From: Bacillota bacterium
GTDB lineage: Bacteria; Bacillota; Bacilli; Alicyclobacillales; SLC66
Assembly: GCA_021797415.1 (NCBI GenBank)
Contig: JAJZZT010000570.1
Coordinates: forward strand, 1 to 8,956
Direction: 5' to 3'
Length of the DNA stretch: 8,956 bases
The position numbers and the translations under genes are program-made. The notes beneath the pieces were generated by a model. That model saw only the letters and a list, made by a program, of their open reading frames with translations, was not told the origin of the DNA and did no database searches. This document shows positions 1-6,165 of this stretch, in pieces (the first letter of the stretch is position 1; each line of letters begins with the position of its first letter).

Positions 1-451
1 GATCGACAGCATCTTTTCACCGATCTACCGCGTCAACTACCAGGTTGAAAATACGCGGGTCGGGCAGATTACCGATTATGACAAATTGACGCTGGAAGTA
101 TGGACGGACGGCAGTGTGCGCCCCGATGACGCCGTCAGCATGGCGTCCCAGATCATGATGGACCACCTGAACCTGTTTCTCGGTCTCACGGATCACGCGA
201 GCGATGTGGATGTCGCAAGCGAGCGGGGAGAGGGCGGCAAGGATCACGTTCTGGAAATGACCATTGAGGAACTCGACCTGTCCGTGCGGTCCTACAATTG
301 TCTCAAACGCGCAGGGATCAATACGGTTCAGGAGCTCTGCTCCAAAACCGAGGAAGAAATGATGAAAGTGCGCAATCTCGGGCGTAAATCGCTCGAAGAG
401 GTGCAGGAGAAACTGGAGCGCCTCTCTCTTCATCTGCGTCCCGACGAGTGA
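1..451 (+). CDS. rpoA: DNA-directed RNA polymerase subunit alpha, C-terminal part (5' end outside window)
   Basis: This is the alpha subunit of RNA polymerase, which scaffolds core assembly and contacts promoter UP elements and activators. Only the last 149 codons are present, read from base 2, so the N-terminal dimerisation domain is mostly missing. The fragment opens with the end of the alpha N-terminal domain ([16 protein letters not shown], then a [13 protein letters not shown] segment). A short acidic linker follows (around [13 protein letters not shown]), and then the complete alpha C-terminal domain. That domain has the helix-hairpin-helix core [18 protein letters not shown] and the second conserved element [16 protein letters not shown]. 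The Arg in VRSYNCLK matches E. coli Arg265, the key UP-element contact. The gene ends at TGA 449-451, and rplQ follows after 54 bases, the usual bacterial order. Identification is near certain from sequence recognition and synteny. Confidence 0.98.
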   Translation, partial: IDSIFSPIYRVNYQVENTRVGQITDYDKLTLEVWTDGSVRPDDAVSMASQIMMDHLNLFLGLTDHASDVDVASERGEGGKDHVLEMTIEELDLSVRSYNCLKRAGINTVQELCSKTEEEMMKVRNLGRKSLEEVQEKLERLSLHLRPDE

Positions 452-505
452 AAACGGGCGTTCCGGATGGGAGACTGGACATTTGTTCTGTGGGAGGTTC
501 CTGCT

Positions 506-871
506 GTGGGATATCGGAAGTTGAATCGCCGGACCGGTTCGCGTGAAGCGCTGTTCCGCAGCCTGGTGACGGACCTCTTCTTGTACGGCCGCATTCGCAC
601 CACCGAGGCGAAGGCCAAGGAGCTGCGCAAACTGGCCGACAAGATGATCACGCTCGCCAAGCGCGACGACCTGCATTCGCGCCGGCTTGCCGCCGTCTGG
701 GTGAGGCCGGAGACGGCCGGCGCCGACGATGCGCAAAATGCATTGCAAAAATTATTTTCTGAAATCGGACCGCGCTTTGCGGACCGCAACGGCGGGTATA
801 CGCGGATTTTGAAACTGGGACCGCGTCGCGGCGATGCGACGGAAATGGTCTATATCGAATTGGTCGAATGA
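506..871 (+). CDS. rplQ: 50S ribosomal protein L17
   Basis: This is ribosomal protein L17 of the large subunit, 121 residues, close to the roughly 120 of Bacillus. The hallmark N-terminus [19 protein letters not shown] is followed by LVTDLF and then [20 protein letters not shown]. The C-terminus ([23 protein letters not shown]) is also canonical. An in-frame ATG at 467 would add 13 non-homologous residues. I chose the GTG at 506 because GGGAGG at 492-497 lies 8 bases upstream and the protein then begins exactly where the family does. It is cotranscribed with rpoA; there is no terminator in the 54-base gap. truA begins 10 bases downstream. In B. subtilis the ECF transporter genes ecfA1, ecfA2 and ecfT sit between rplQ and truA; they are absent here. 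Confidence 0.97.
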   Translation: MGYRKLNRRTGSREALFRSLVTDLFLYGRIRTTEAKAKELRKLADKMITLAKRDDLHSRRLAAVWVRPETAGADDAQNALQKLFSEIGPRFADRNGGYTRILKLGPRRGDATEMVYIELVE

Positions 872-881
872 TCCGCCGGGC

Positions 882-1685
882 ATGACAAGGCTAAAACTCA
901 CCGTGGTGTACGACGGAACGGATTTTCACGGTTTTCAAAGGCAGGAAGGCCTGCGCACAGTGCAGGGAGAGTTGGAAGCCGCGCTGTCGCGCGTATTCCG
1001 CCGGACGGTTCCGGTTGTGGGCGCAAGCCGCACGGATGCCGGTGTACATGCGCGCGGACAGGTTGTGCATGTGGATGCGGACGCGGCGATGCAGTTTCCG
1101 CCCGAAAAGTGGGTGTACGCGCTCAACTGTGGATTGCCGCCGGATCTTGCCGTTCGTTCGGCGGAGTGCGTGGGCGAAGATTTCCATGCGCGTTTTTCCG
1201 CGCGCTGGAAGTGGTATCGCTATTCACTGACCATGGCGCGGCCGGATGTGTTTGCGGTCCGGTACACCGCGCGGTCGTTTTTTCTGCTCGATGTCGAGGC
1301 GATGCGGGAGGCGGCGCGTTTCATGGTCGGAACGCGCGATTTTTCCAGTTTTTGCTCGTCGCGCGCGCAGCAGTCAGACAAGATCCGCACCATCCACGCG
1401 GTGGATATCGCGCAAAAAGGTGAGCGGGGCGTCATCTTTGATATTCGCGGCAATGCATTCTTGCACAACATGGTTCGCATCATGGTCGGAACGCTGATTC
1501 AGGTGGGCAGGGACCGTATGCCGCCGGATGCCGTGAGGTCCATCCTGGATGAACGCGACCGGAGAAGGGCGGGGCCGACGGCGTCCGCGCATGGATTGTA
1601 CCTGTGGCATATCGAGTACGGGGCACGCGATCCGGCGGCCATCGTTTCGGATATTGACGATGTGTGGATAGGTGCGATACAATGA
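882..1685 (+). CDS. truA: tRNA pseudouridine(38-40) synthase TruA
   Basis: TruA converts uridine to pseudouridine at positions 38-40 in the anticodon arm of many tRNAs, in the cytoplasm. The 267-residue protein has the N-terminal KLTVVYDGTDFHGFQRQ motif. The catalytic signature GASRTDAGVHARGQV follows, with the nucleophilic Asp at residue 52. Near the C-terminus are FLHNMVRIMVGTLIQVGRD and a GPTASAHGLYLWHIEY segment typical of the family. The ATG at 882 was chosen because homology starts at its second to fourth residues. An upstream in-frame ATG at 834 lies inside rplQ and would add unrelated sequence. No strong Shine-Dalgarno site precedes 882; the 10-base gap after the rplQ stop suggests translational coupling. 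The last 20 or so residues (after EYGARDP) look like a lineage-specific tail. That tail overlaps a candidate promoter for rplM. Confidence 0.96.
   Translation: MTRLKLTVVYDGTDFHGFQRQEGLRTVQGELEAALSRVFRRTVPVVGASRTDAGVHARGQVVHVDADAAMQFPPEKWVYALNCGLPPDLAVRSAECVGEDFHARFSARWKWYRYSLTMARPDVFAVRYTARSFFLLDVEAMREAARFMVGTRDFSSFCSSRAQQSDKIRTIHAVDIAQKGERGVIFDIRGNAFLHNMVRIMVGTLIQVGRDRMPPDAVRSILDERDRRRAGPTASAHGLYLWHIEYGARDPAAIVSDIDDVWIGAIQ
1654..1683 (+). promoter_or_regulatory. Candidate sigma-A promoter for rplM-rpsI inside the end of truA
   Basis: A TTGACG -35 element (1654-1659) and a TACAAT -10 element (1678-1683) are separated by 18 bases. Each matches the sigma-A consensus at five of six positions. 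The -10 box ends on the first base of the truA stop codon. Transcription would start near 1690 and give a leader of about 40 bases before rplM. This would let rplM-rpsI be expressed apart from the upstream rpoA-rplQ-truA transcript. Seen directly as a consensus match; activity is inferred. Confidence 0.55.
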
Positions 1686-1731
1686 AAATTAGGGCTTTTG
1701 GGCGACGATGCTGACAGGAGGTAGTTTTCGA

Positions 1732-2166
1732 ATGCGCACGTATATGGCGAAACCGGGCGCCGTGGAGCGGAAATGGTACGTCATTGACGCGGCCGGACAG
1801 CGGGTGGGCCGCCTTGCGACCGAGATCGCGACGCTGCTGCGCGGCAAGCACAAACCGGAGTACACGCCGCACGTGGACGTGGGCGATTTTGTGATCGTGG
1901 TCAATGCGGACAAGGTGGTCTTCACCGGCAAGAAGATGCAGAATAAACTTTATCGGTCCCACTCCGGCTATCCGGGCGGGCTCAAGACGATCACGGCGGC
2001 GGAATTGCTGAAAAAGCATCCGATTCGCGTGATGGAGCATGCGGTAAAGGGCATGCTGCCGCATAACAGTCTGGGAGCGGACCAGTACCGCAAGTTGAAG
2101 GTCTACGCGGGACCGGATCATCCGCATCAGGCACAGCAGCCTGAGGCGTGGGCGGCGGCCAAGTAA
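1732..2166 (+). CDS. rplM: 50S ribosomal protein L13
   Basis: This is ribosomal protein L13, an early-assembly 23S rRNA-binding protein of the large subunit. At 144 residues it is close to B. subtilis L13 (about 145). Recognisable blocks are [18 protein letters not shown] at the start, [29 protein letters not shown], the SGYPGGLK segment, and [12 protein letters not shown] followed by [17 protein letters not shown]. An in-frame ATG at 1708 exists. ATG 1732 was chosen because AGGAGGT at 1716-1722 is 9 bases upstream and MRTYMAKPG is the normal N-terminus. rpsI follows after 54 bases, the usual L13-S9 pair. Some Firmicutes carry an L13 autoregulatory leader here; the 46-base gap is too short for me to confirm one. 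Confidence 0.97.
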   Translation: MRTYMAKPGAVERKWYVIDAAGQRVGRLATEIATLLRGKHKPEYTPHVDVGDFVIVVNADKVVFTGKKMQNKLYRSHSGYPGGLKTITAAELLKKHPIRVMEHAVKGMLPHNSLGADQYRKLKVYAGPDHPHQAQQPEAWAAAK

Positions 2167-2204
2167 CGGGAAGTCCCGTATATTGACTTTGATTTTGATA
2201 TCGC

Positions 2205-2223
2205 GAGGAGGTTTCATGGCTTG
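2205..2223 (+). promoter_or_regulatory. Ribosome-binding site that selects the TTG start of rpsI
   Basis: GAGGAGGT at 2205-2212 is 8 bases from TTG 2221, the ideal distance. It is only 3 bases from an ATG at 2216. The ATG is out of frame with S9, and only the TTG gives the correct N-terminus ([12 protein letters not shown]). Spacing and homology therefore agree on a TTG start, with the nearby ATG as a decoy. Confidence 0.8.
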
Positions 2224-2613
2224 GCACAGGTACAGTACTGGGGCACGGGCAGGCGCAAGACATCCATCGCGCGCGTGCGTCTGGTCCCCGGAGCGGGGAA
2301 CGTGGAGGTCAACCAGCGTACGATGGAGGACTATTTTGGCCTCGAAACGCTGAAGTTGATCGTGAAACAGCCCCTGCTCCTGACCAACACGATCGGCAGT
2401 TACGACGTGATCGCGAAGGTGCACGGCGGAGGTATCTCCGGACAGGCCGGAGCGATCCGGCACGGCATTGCGAGAGCGCTTCTGAAAGTGGATCCGGATT
2501 TGCGCCAGACGCTGAAGAGCAACGGCTTTCTCACGCGCGACGCGCGCATGAAAGAACGCAAGAAGTACGGGCTTAAGGCGGCCCGGCGCGCGCCGCAGTT
2601 CTCGAAACGATAG
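2221..2613 (+). CDS. rpsI: 30S ribosomal protein S9
   Basis: This is ribosomal protein S9 of the small subunit, whose C-terminal tail reaches the P-site tRNA. It has 130 residues, the standard bacterial length. The N-terminus [18 protein letters not shown], the central [22 protein letters not shown], and the extreme C-terminus [16 protein letters not shown] with its terminal Lys-Arg are all canonical. Translation starts at TTG 2221. A more conspicuous ATG five bases upstream (2216) is in another frame, opens only a short shadow reading frame and is too close to the Shine-Dalgarno site. The gene ends the ribosomal-protein transcript; a terminator lies about 70 bases downstream. Confidence 0.97.
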   Translation: MAQVQYWGTGRRKTSIARVRLVPGAGNVEVNQRTMEDYFGLETLKLIVKQPLLLTNTIGSYDVIAKVHGGGISGQAGAIRHGIARALLKVDPDLRQTLKSNGFLTRDARMKERKKYGLKAARRAPQFSKR

Positions 2614-2619
2614 AAAATG

Positions 2620-2685
2620 CGCGATCGACGATCGCGTTACAGCTTGATTGACCGCCGCGCCGCGCAGTGAGCGAGGGCGGCGCGG
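2620..2685 (+). repeat. Two adjacent hairpins between rpsI and its terminator
   Basis: The first is CGCGATC-GAC-GATCGCG (2620-2636), a 7-bp perfect stem with a 3-base loop. The second pairs CCGCGCCGC (2655-2663) with GCGGCGCGG (2677-2685), a 9-bp perfect stem with a 13-base loop. Neither is followed by a T-run, so neither is a terminator alone. The second ends on the first base of the true terminator stem. They may stabilise the 3' end of the ribosomal-protein mRNA; this role is inferred. Confidence 0.55.
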
Positions 2686-2713
2686 GCACTCGCACAGAGT
2701 GCCTTTTCTGTTT
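2685..2713 (+). terminator. Rho-independent terminator after rpsI
   Basis: GGCACTC (2685-2691) pairs perfectly with GAGTGCC (2697-2703) across a 5-base loop, GCACA, and is followed at once by TTTTCTGTTT (2704-2713). This is a textbook intrinsic terminator 72 bases past the rpsI stop. It lies only about 31 bases before the mrp start, leaving no room for a promoter downstream of it. mrp is therefore probably read by readthrough or from a promoter overlapping the terminator region. Confidence 0.85.
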
Positions 2714-2744
2714 CACGAATCCGAGATTCCGGGGAGGAATGGCT

Positions 2745-3842
2745 GTGAGCGGCGCGTCCATAACGCAAGAAGCGGTCCTGGAAGCATTGAAAGACGTACA
2801 GGATCCGGAGGTCCAACGCAGCATTGTGGAAATGGAAATGGTGAAGCGAATTGAGATCGCGGGTACCCGTGTTGCGGTGGAGGTCACGCTCACCATCAGG
2901 GGTTGCCCCCTGCGCACGGTCATCGAGGCGGATGTGGAACGCGCGATTCGCGCGCTTCCGGGTGTTACGGAGGTCGACGTGACGGTCGGAACGATGACCG
3001 ATGAGGAACGCCAGCGCTTTGCCGCCAAACTGCGCGGCAAAGAAGCGTCGGAGGCTGCCCAGTCACCACTTCTTAACCCGGAGGCGGCGGTGGCCTTCGT
3101 GGCGGTAGCCAGCGGCAAAGGCGGCGTGGGGAAATCGACGGTGTCGGCCAATCTGGCCGTGGCTTTGGCGGCGCGGGGCCACCGGGTGGGCTTGGTCGAC
3201 GCGGATATCTACGGATTTTCCCTGCCTGCCATCTTCGGAGTGGAGGATATGAAACCGGCGATCGTGGAGAATTTTATCATGCCTGTGCAGACGCGCGGCG
3301 TGAAACTGGTGAGCATGCAATTCTTTGTTCCCGAAGGCAGGCCGGTCATTTGGCGCGGCCCCATGCTCGGCAAGATGCTGCGCAACTTTTTCCAGGAAGT
3401 GCACTGGGGCGACCTGGACGTGATGCTGCTCGACCTGCCTCCCGGCACAGGCGATGTGGCGCTCGATGTCCATCAGATGCTTCCGAAAAGCCGGGAGGTC
3501 ATCGTGACGACGCCACAGGACCAGGCGGCGCAGGTGGCAGTTCGCGCCGGTTTGATGGCGGCCCAGACAAAGCATGAGATTCTCGGGATTGTGGAGAATA
3601 TGTCGTACTACCAGTGCGGTTCCTGCGGCGAACGGGCGTACCTGTTCGGCCGTGGCGGCGGAGAGAAAGTGGCGGACGCTTTGCGTTCAAGCGTGCTGGC
3701 GGAAATTCCGCTCGGCGGCACGGAGGGGGGCGGCGCTCTCTTCCCGCCTGAATCCGCGCAGGGGCAGGCGTTCGCGCGCCTTGCGGAGCGTCTTGCCGCC
3801 ACTCTCGGCCTGCCGTCGCCGCTTGCCGGTGCGCGGCGGTAG
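2745..3842 (+). CDS. Mrp/NBP35-family iron-sulfur carrier ATPase (SalA-like)
   Basis: This is a P-loop ATPase of the Mrp/ApbC family, which binds and delivers [4Fe-4S] clusters. The B. subtilis member at this locus, SalA, also acts as a transcription regulator. The 365-residue protein starts with a MIP18/DUF59 domain (about residues 5-80, with Cys54 in TIRGCPLR). A linker follows, then the NTPase domain. That domain has the deviant Walker A GKGGVGKST (124-132), Walker B-like VMLLDLPPGTGD (226-237, Asp230) and a C-terminal CGSC pair (Cys291 and Cys294), the expected bridging cluster ligands. I chose GTG 2745 because GGGGAGG at 2731-2737 lies 7 bases upstream. ATG 2739 is in frame but only 1 base from that site. 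An ATG-less longer reading to 2667 would run through the terminator. Position between the ribosomal cluster and gerD matches salA, but the regulatory role cannot be read from sequence. Confidence 0.93.
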   Translation: MSGASITQEAVLEALKDVQDPEVQRSIVEMEMVKRIEIAGTRVAVEVTLTIRGCPLRTVIEADVERAIRALPGVTEVDVTVGTMTDEERQRFAAKLRGKEASEAAQSPLLNPEAAVAFVAVASGKGGVGKSTVSANLAVALAARGHRVGLVDADIYGFSLPAIFGVEDMKPAIVENFIMPVQTRGVKLVSMQFFVPEGRPVIWRGPMLGKMLRNFFQEVHWGDLDVMLLDLPPGTGDVALDVHQMLPKSREVIVTTPQDQAAQVAVRAGLMAAQTKHEILGIVENMSYYQCGSCGERAYLFGRGGGEKVADALRSSVLAEIPLGGTEGGGALFPPESAQGQAFARLAERLAATLGLPSPLAGARR

Positions 3843-3864
3843 ACCCCCGCGCCGGCGTACCGCC
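3835..3864 (+). repeat. Short inverted repeat at the mrp stop codon
   Basis: GGCGGTA (3835-3841) and TACCGCC (3858-3864) form a perfect 7-bp stem around a GC-rich loop. The mrp stop codon TAG (3840-3842) overlaps the left arm. No T-run follows, so it is not a complete terminator; the larger hairpin downstream is the better candidate. Confidence 0.4.
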
Positions 3865-3885
3865 ATCGACTTCAACTTATGGGAT

Positions 3886-3966
3886 TGTTCAAACAGGGGG
3901 CAGAACTCTTTGGCGCATGGCTGCTTTCTTGCCCTGCGCAAATCTTGCCTGCCCCCTTTTTGAACA
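3886..3966 (+). terminator. Long imperfect hairpin after mrp, probable terminator
   Basis: GTTCAAACAGGGGGCAG (3887-3903) and CTGCCCCCTTTTTGAAC (3949-3965) are inverted copies matching at 16 of 17 positions, with one more T-A pair outside. A second inner stem pairs 3909-3917 with 3935-3942 (TTTGGCGCA with TGCGCAAA, one bulged G). It is capped by a possible GGC/GCC stem. The G/C-rich part runs straight into TTTTT (3957-3961), so it can work as an intrinsic terminator for mrp. With this length and near-symmetry it could also be a small repeat element or structured RNA. The 3843-4094 gap holds this hairpin and the downstream tetR promoter/operator, and no gene that I can support. Confidence 0.6.
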
Positions 3967-4014
3967 GGCTCTTATATAGATTCCATGTCTCCGGGGCGAC
4001 CGTACAAATTTTAC

Positions 4015-4043
4015 TTGCGCGGATCGAAAAACGTCGCTATAAT
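4015..4043 (+). promoter_or_regulatory. Promoter of the tetR-efflux operon
   Basis: A perfect TATAAT -10 hexamer (4038-4043) sits 17 bases from a weak -35, TTGCGC (4015-4020, three of six). The strong -10 and poor -35, directly abutting a palindrome, are typical of a regulated promoter. Transcription would begin near 4050, about 45 bases before the regulator's start. It probably drives all four efflux genes. Confidence 0.65.
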
Positions 4044-4059
4044 GCAAGTACATACTTGC
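4044..4059 (+). promoter_or_regulatory. Palindromic operator, probable TetR autoregulatory site
   Basis: GCAAGTA-CA-TACTTGC is a perfect 7-bp inverted repeat around a 2-base centre. It lies immediately after the TATAAT box and spans the expected transcription start. The right half with one extra base, TACTTGCG (4053-4060), recurs as a direct repeat at 4012-4019, overlapping the -35. The size and placement suit a TetR-family dimer that blocks its own promoter. Palindrome and half-site are seen directly; binding by the adjacent TetR is inferred. Confidence 0.7.
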
Positions 4060-4094
4060 GAATGCGAGTGGTTGCATGCATAGGGGGGCCAAGT

Positions 4095-4706
4095 GTGGGA
4101 GACGGTACGCATGCAGGCGGCGAGGCGGACACTCATCTCCGGATCATCCATGCCGCTTTGGAAGAGTTTCGGCGTTCGGGTTTCAAGGGATCCAGTACGC
4201 GCGTCATCGCGGAGCGGGCGGGTGTCAATGAAGTGACGCTGTTTCGCCACTTTGGCAGCAAGCTCGACCTTTTGCGCAAAGCGGTCGACCACGGACTGAT
4301 GGAGATCCGGGTGCAGGACGACATCGCGCCTTATGTCGCTCTTCCGCTGGCCGACGGGTTGCGGGCGTTTGTGCGGGACTATCTCACGCAGTTCAACAGC
4401 AAGAGCGACGTGCTCATGCTGGGGCTCAGCGAATCGTTCACACACCCGGAACTGGCGGAACTCATCAGGGCGTTCATGCGGCGCCTGCGCAGAAACGTTC
4501 AGTCATACTTTGAACGATTGGAGAACGAAGGCAAGATGCGCCATGCGGACCATATATTTATGACGCATCTGTTCATCTCGTCGTTGACCAGTGCGGCCGC
4601 GTGGCGCCGGCGCGCGTCGGCGGACTCGTCGGCTGAATTCTCCGATGAGCGCCTGATTGAAGGAATCGTGGATATCCTGGTATCGGCGTACGGCCGGAAT
4701 CCGTAG
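4095..4706 (+). CDS. TetR/AcrR-family transcriptional regulator of the efflux operon
   Basis: This is a 203-residue one-domain-plus-ligand-pocket repressor of the usual TetR length. The N-terminal helix-turn-helix is clear: IIHAALEEFRRSGFKGSSTR, then VIAERAGVNEVTLFRHFGSK (about residues 17-56). The recognition helix is around VNEVTLFRHF. The C-terminal half is helical and divergent, as expected for a ligand-binding domain, so the inducer cannot be predicted. GTG 4095 is preferred because a GGGGGG tract (4083-4088) lies 6 bases upstream. An in-frame ATG at 4062 is only about 12 bases past the likely transcript start and has no Shine-Dalgarno site. Longer readings run back through the operator and hairpin. 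The gene lies downstream of its own palindrome and 40 bases before the first adaptor gene, so an autoregulated repressor of the pump is the simplest reading. Confidence 0.9.
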   Translation: MGDGTHAGGEADTHLRIIHAALEEFRRSGFKGSSTRVIAERAGVNEVTLFRHFGSKLDLLRKAVDHGLMEIRVQDDIAPYVALPLADGLRAFVRDYLTQFNSKSDVLMLGLSESFTHPELAELIRAFMRRLRRNVQSYFERLENEGKMRHADHIFMTHLFISSLTSAAAWRRRASADSSAEFSDERLIEGIVDILVSAYGRNP

Positions 4707-4746
4707 CCGGATCGATCAGCGAAGACAGCGGACAGGGGGTAACAGT

Positions 4747-5388
4747 GTGGCAAAGGCTCGCGCGGTGGGGCTTGGCGTCATCGCAATACTGGCAGCGGTC
4801 ATCGTTGTCGGCGGTGGAGGTTATTATTTTTACCAGCAGCAGAATTATGTCATCACGGACAACGCGAGTGTTTCGGCGACGCTCGTGCCGCTGGATTCGC
4901 CAACCGGAGGCAGGCTTGTAACATGGCGGGCCGCGACAGGCAACGCGGTTTCGCAGGGGCAGGTGATCGGTCGGATTGAGGGGCTGACGGGGACCACTCA
5001 GGTTGTGTCGCCGCGCTCGGGAGACATCGTGCAAAATGACGCGGCGACCGGCGAGATTGTGGTTCCGGGCCAGCCTCTGGCGTACGAATTGAATCCGAAC
5101 CGCATCCGGGTTGTGGCGAACGTGGATGATTCCAAAATCGGCAACGTGGCTGTCGGGAAAAAGGTGGACATCACGGTCGACGCGTATCCCGGCACGAAAT
5201 TTACGGGCACTGTCACGCAGATCGGAAGCGCGACGGCGGTCCTGACAGAGGGAGTGCCGAACACGAACCTGAGCCAGAATTTCCAGCGCATCGTACAGCG
5301 CATTCCGGTATACATCTCGATCGCCGGCACGGAGGGGAAAACGCTCTATCCGGGCCTGTCCGCAGTCGTCGCGATTCATCGCAATTGA
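4747..5388 (+). CDS. Short HlyD/EmrA-family efflux adaptor (membrane fusion protein), first copy
   Basis: This is a predicted membrane-anchored adaptor of 213 residues, working with the DHA2 pump encoded downstream. One N-terminal transmembrane segment (about residues 7-28) is followed by NYVITDNASVSATLVPLDSP, a typical HlyD opening. Next come a split biotinyl-lipoyl-like domain (SPTGGRLVTWRAATGNAV..., then VVSPRSGDIVQND... to PGQPLAYEL) and a beta-barrel region ending in YPGLSAVVAIH. The long coiled-coil hairpin of Gram-negative EmrA is missing: the two lipoyl halves are almost contiguous. That fits a Gram-positive adaptor with no outer-membrane channel to reach. GTG 4747 was chosen for AGGGGG at 4734-4739, 7 bases upstream; a longer reading overlaps tetR. 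It is homologous to the next gene but clearly diverged. The B. subtilis YhbJ-YhcA pair is a comparable short adaptor plus DHA2 pump. Confidence 0.88.
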   Translation: MAKARAVGLGVIAILAAVIVVGGGGYYFYQQQNYVITDNASVSATLVPLDSPTGGRLVTWRAATGNAVSQGQVIGRIEGLTGTTQVVSPRSGDIVQNDAATGEIVVPGQPLAYELNPNRIRVVANVDDSKIGNVAVGKKVDITVDAYPGTKFTGTVTQIGSATAVLTEGVPNTNLSQNFQRIVQRIPVYISIAGTEGKTLYPGLSAVVAIHRN

Positions 5389-5416
5389 ATCAGATCAGGA
5401 AAGGAGTGAGACGCTG

Positions 5417-6154
5417 GTGGCGGTGTCTTCCTTATGGCGCATGCTGGTGATCAATATCATCGTTGTCGTTGCGCTGATTTCCCTCCTGTTTGGCGGATAC
5501 ATCTATTACGTCAATTCGATTGACTATGTGTCGACGCAGGATGCCCAAGTGACAGGCATGATCATTCCGGTGACTGTGCCGTTTGCGGGCCGCCTGTCGT
5601 CGTGGCAGACCGGCGTCAACGACACCGTGCTCGCGGGTGACGTGCTCGGAAGCCTATCCAAAAGCAGTGTGCTGTCGTTAAACGGAGGACTGGCGCAGCT
5701 CATCTCGACCGATGCGACGGCGCGCAGTCGCATCGCCGGCATGGAAACATTGACATCTCCCATCACGGGGACCGTGATCCAGAACAGCGTCCACGCGGGT
5801 CAGGTCGTTCAGCCTGGCGAGGTGCTGGCGGAGGTCGTCAATCTGAACACGCTCAACATCACGGCGAACATTCCCGAGACGGAGATCCGCCATATCACGG
5901 TCGGCCAGACGGCCAACATCACGGTCAGCGCCATTCCGAACACCGTGTTCAAAGGCACTGTGGAACGCATCGGCCAGGCGGCGACATCCATCTTTTCACT
6001 GGTTCCCAACCTGTCCGCCGCGTCGGGGTCGTACACCAAGGTTGTGCAGCGAATTCCCGTCGTGATCTCGCTGGACGGCGGGTATTCCGGACAGCCGCTG
6101 TTGCCCGGAATGAACGCGAATGTCACGATCCAGGTCAACAATAACAACGGATAG
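5417..6154 (+). CDS. Short HlyD/EmrA-family efflux adaptor (membrane fusion protein), second copy
   Basis: This 245-residue protein is a paralogue of the preceding adaptor. One N-terminal transmembrane helix (about residues 9-31) leads into the HlyD opening SIDYVSTQDAQVTGMIIPVT. Lipoyl-like halves follow (VPFAGRLSSWQTGVNDTVLA, and SPITGTVIQNSVHAGQVVQP), then a beta-barrel region ending in LLPGMNANVTI. Between the lipoyl halves it has about 30 residues (SSVLSLNGG through SRIAGMETL), more than the first copy, but still no long coiled-coil hairpin. Shared blocks are xVIQN/DIVQN, the (I/V)GxxxxITV strand and the VVQRIPVxIS/IVQRIPVYIS segment. The start is GTG 5417, with AAGGAG at 5401-5406 ten bases upstream and a 28-base gap after the first adaptor gene. 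Two non-identical adaptors beside one pump suggest a hetero-oligomeric adaptor or separate partners; this is inference. Confidence 0.88.
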   Translation: MAVSSLWRMLVINIIVVVALISLLFGGYIYYVNSIDYVSTQDAQVTGMIIPVTVPFAGRLSSWQTGVNDTVLAGDVLGSLSKSSVLSLNGGLAQLISTDATARSRIAGMETLTSPITGTVIQNSVHAGQVVQPGEVLAEVVNLNTLNITANIPETEIRHITVGQTANITVSAIPNTVFKGTVERIGQAATSIFSLVPNLSAASGSYTKVVQRIPVVISLDGGYSGQPLLPGMNANVTIQVNNNNG

Positions 6155-6165
6155 CGCCATGGACA

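Noticed and set aside
1686..1731. A complete L13 ribosomal leader RNA upstream of rplM
   Set aside because: The gap is only 46 bases and I could not lay out the expected stem-loop with confidence; a covariance-model search would be needed.
1480..2463. A 327-codon reverse-strand frame across truA, rplM and rpsI
   Set aside because: It is antisense to three certain genes, has no start signal, and its low-complexity Arg/His-rich product matches nothing I recognise.
3886..3966. An insertion sequence end or transposon terminal repeats around the efflux operon
   Set aside because: Both arms lie within 80 bases of each other rather than flanking the operon, and no transposase or target-site duplication is visible.
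3879..4094. An upstream extension of the TetR reading frame to an ATG at 3879
   Set aside because: It would translate through the long hairpin, the TATAAT box and the operator, and the added residues are not TetR-like.
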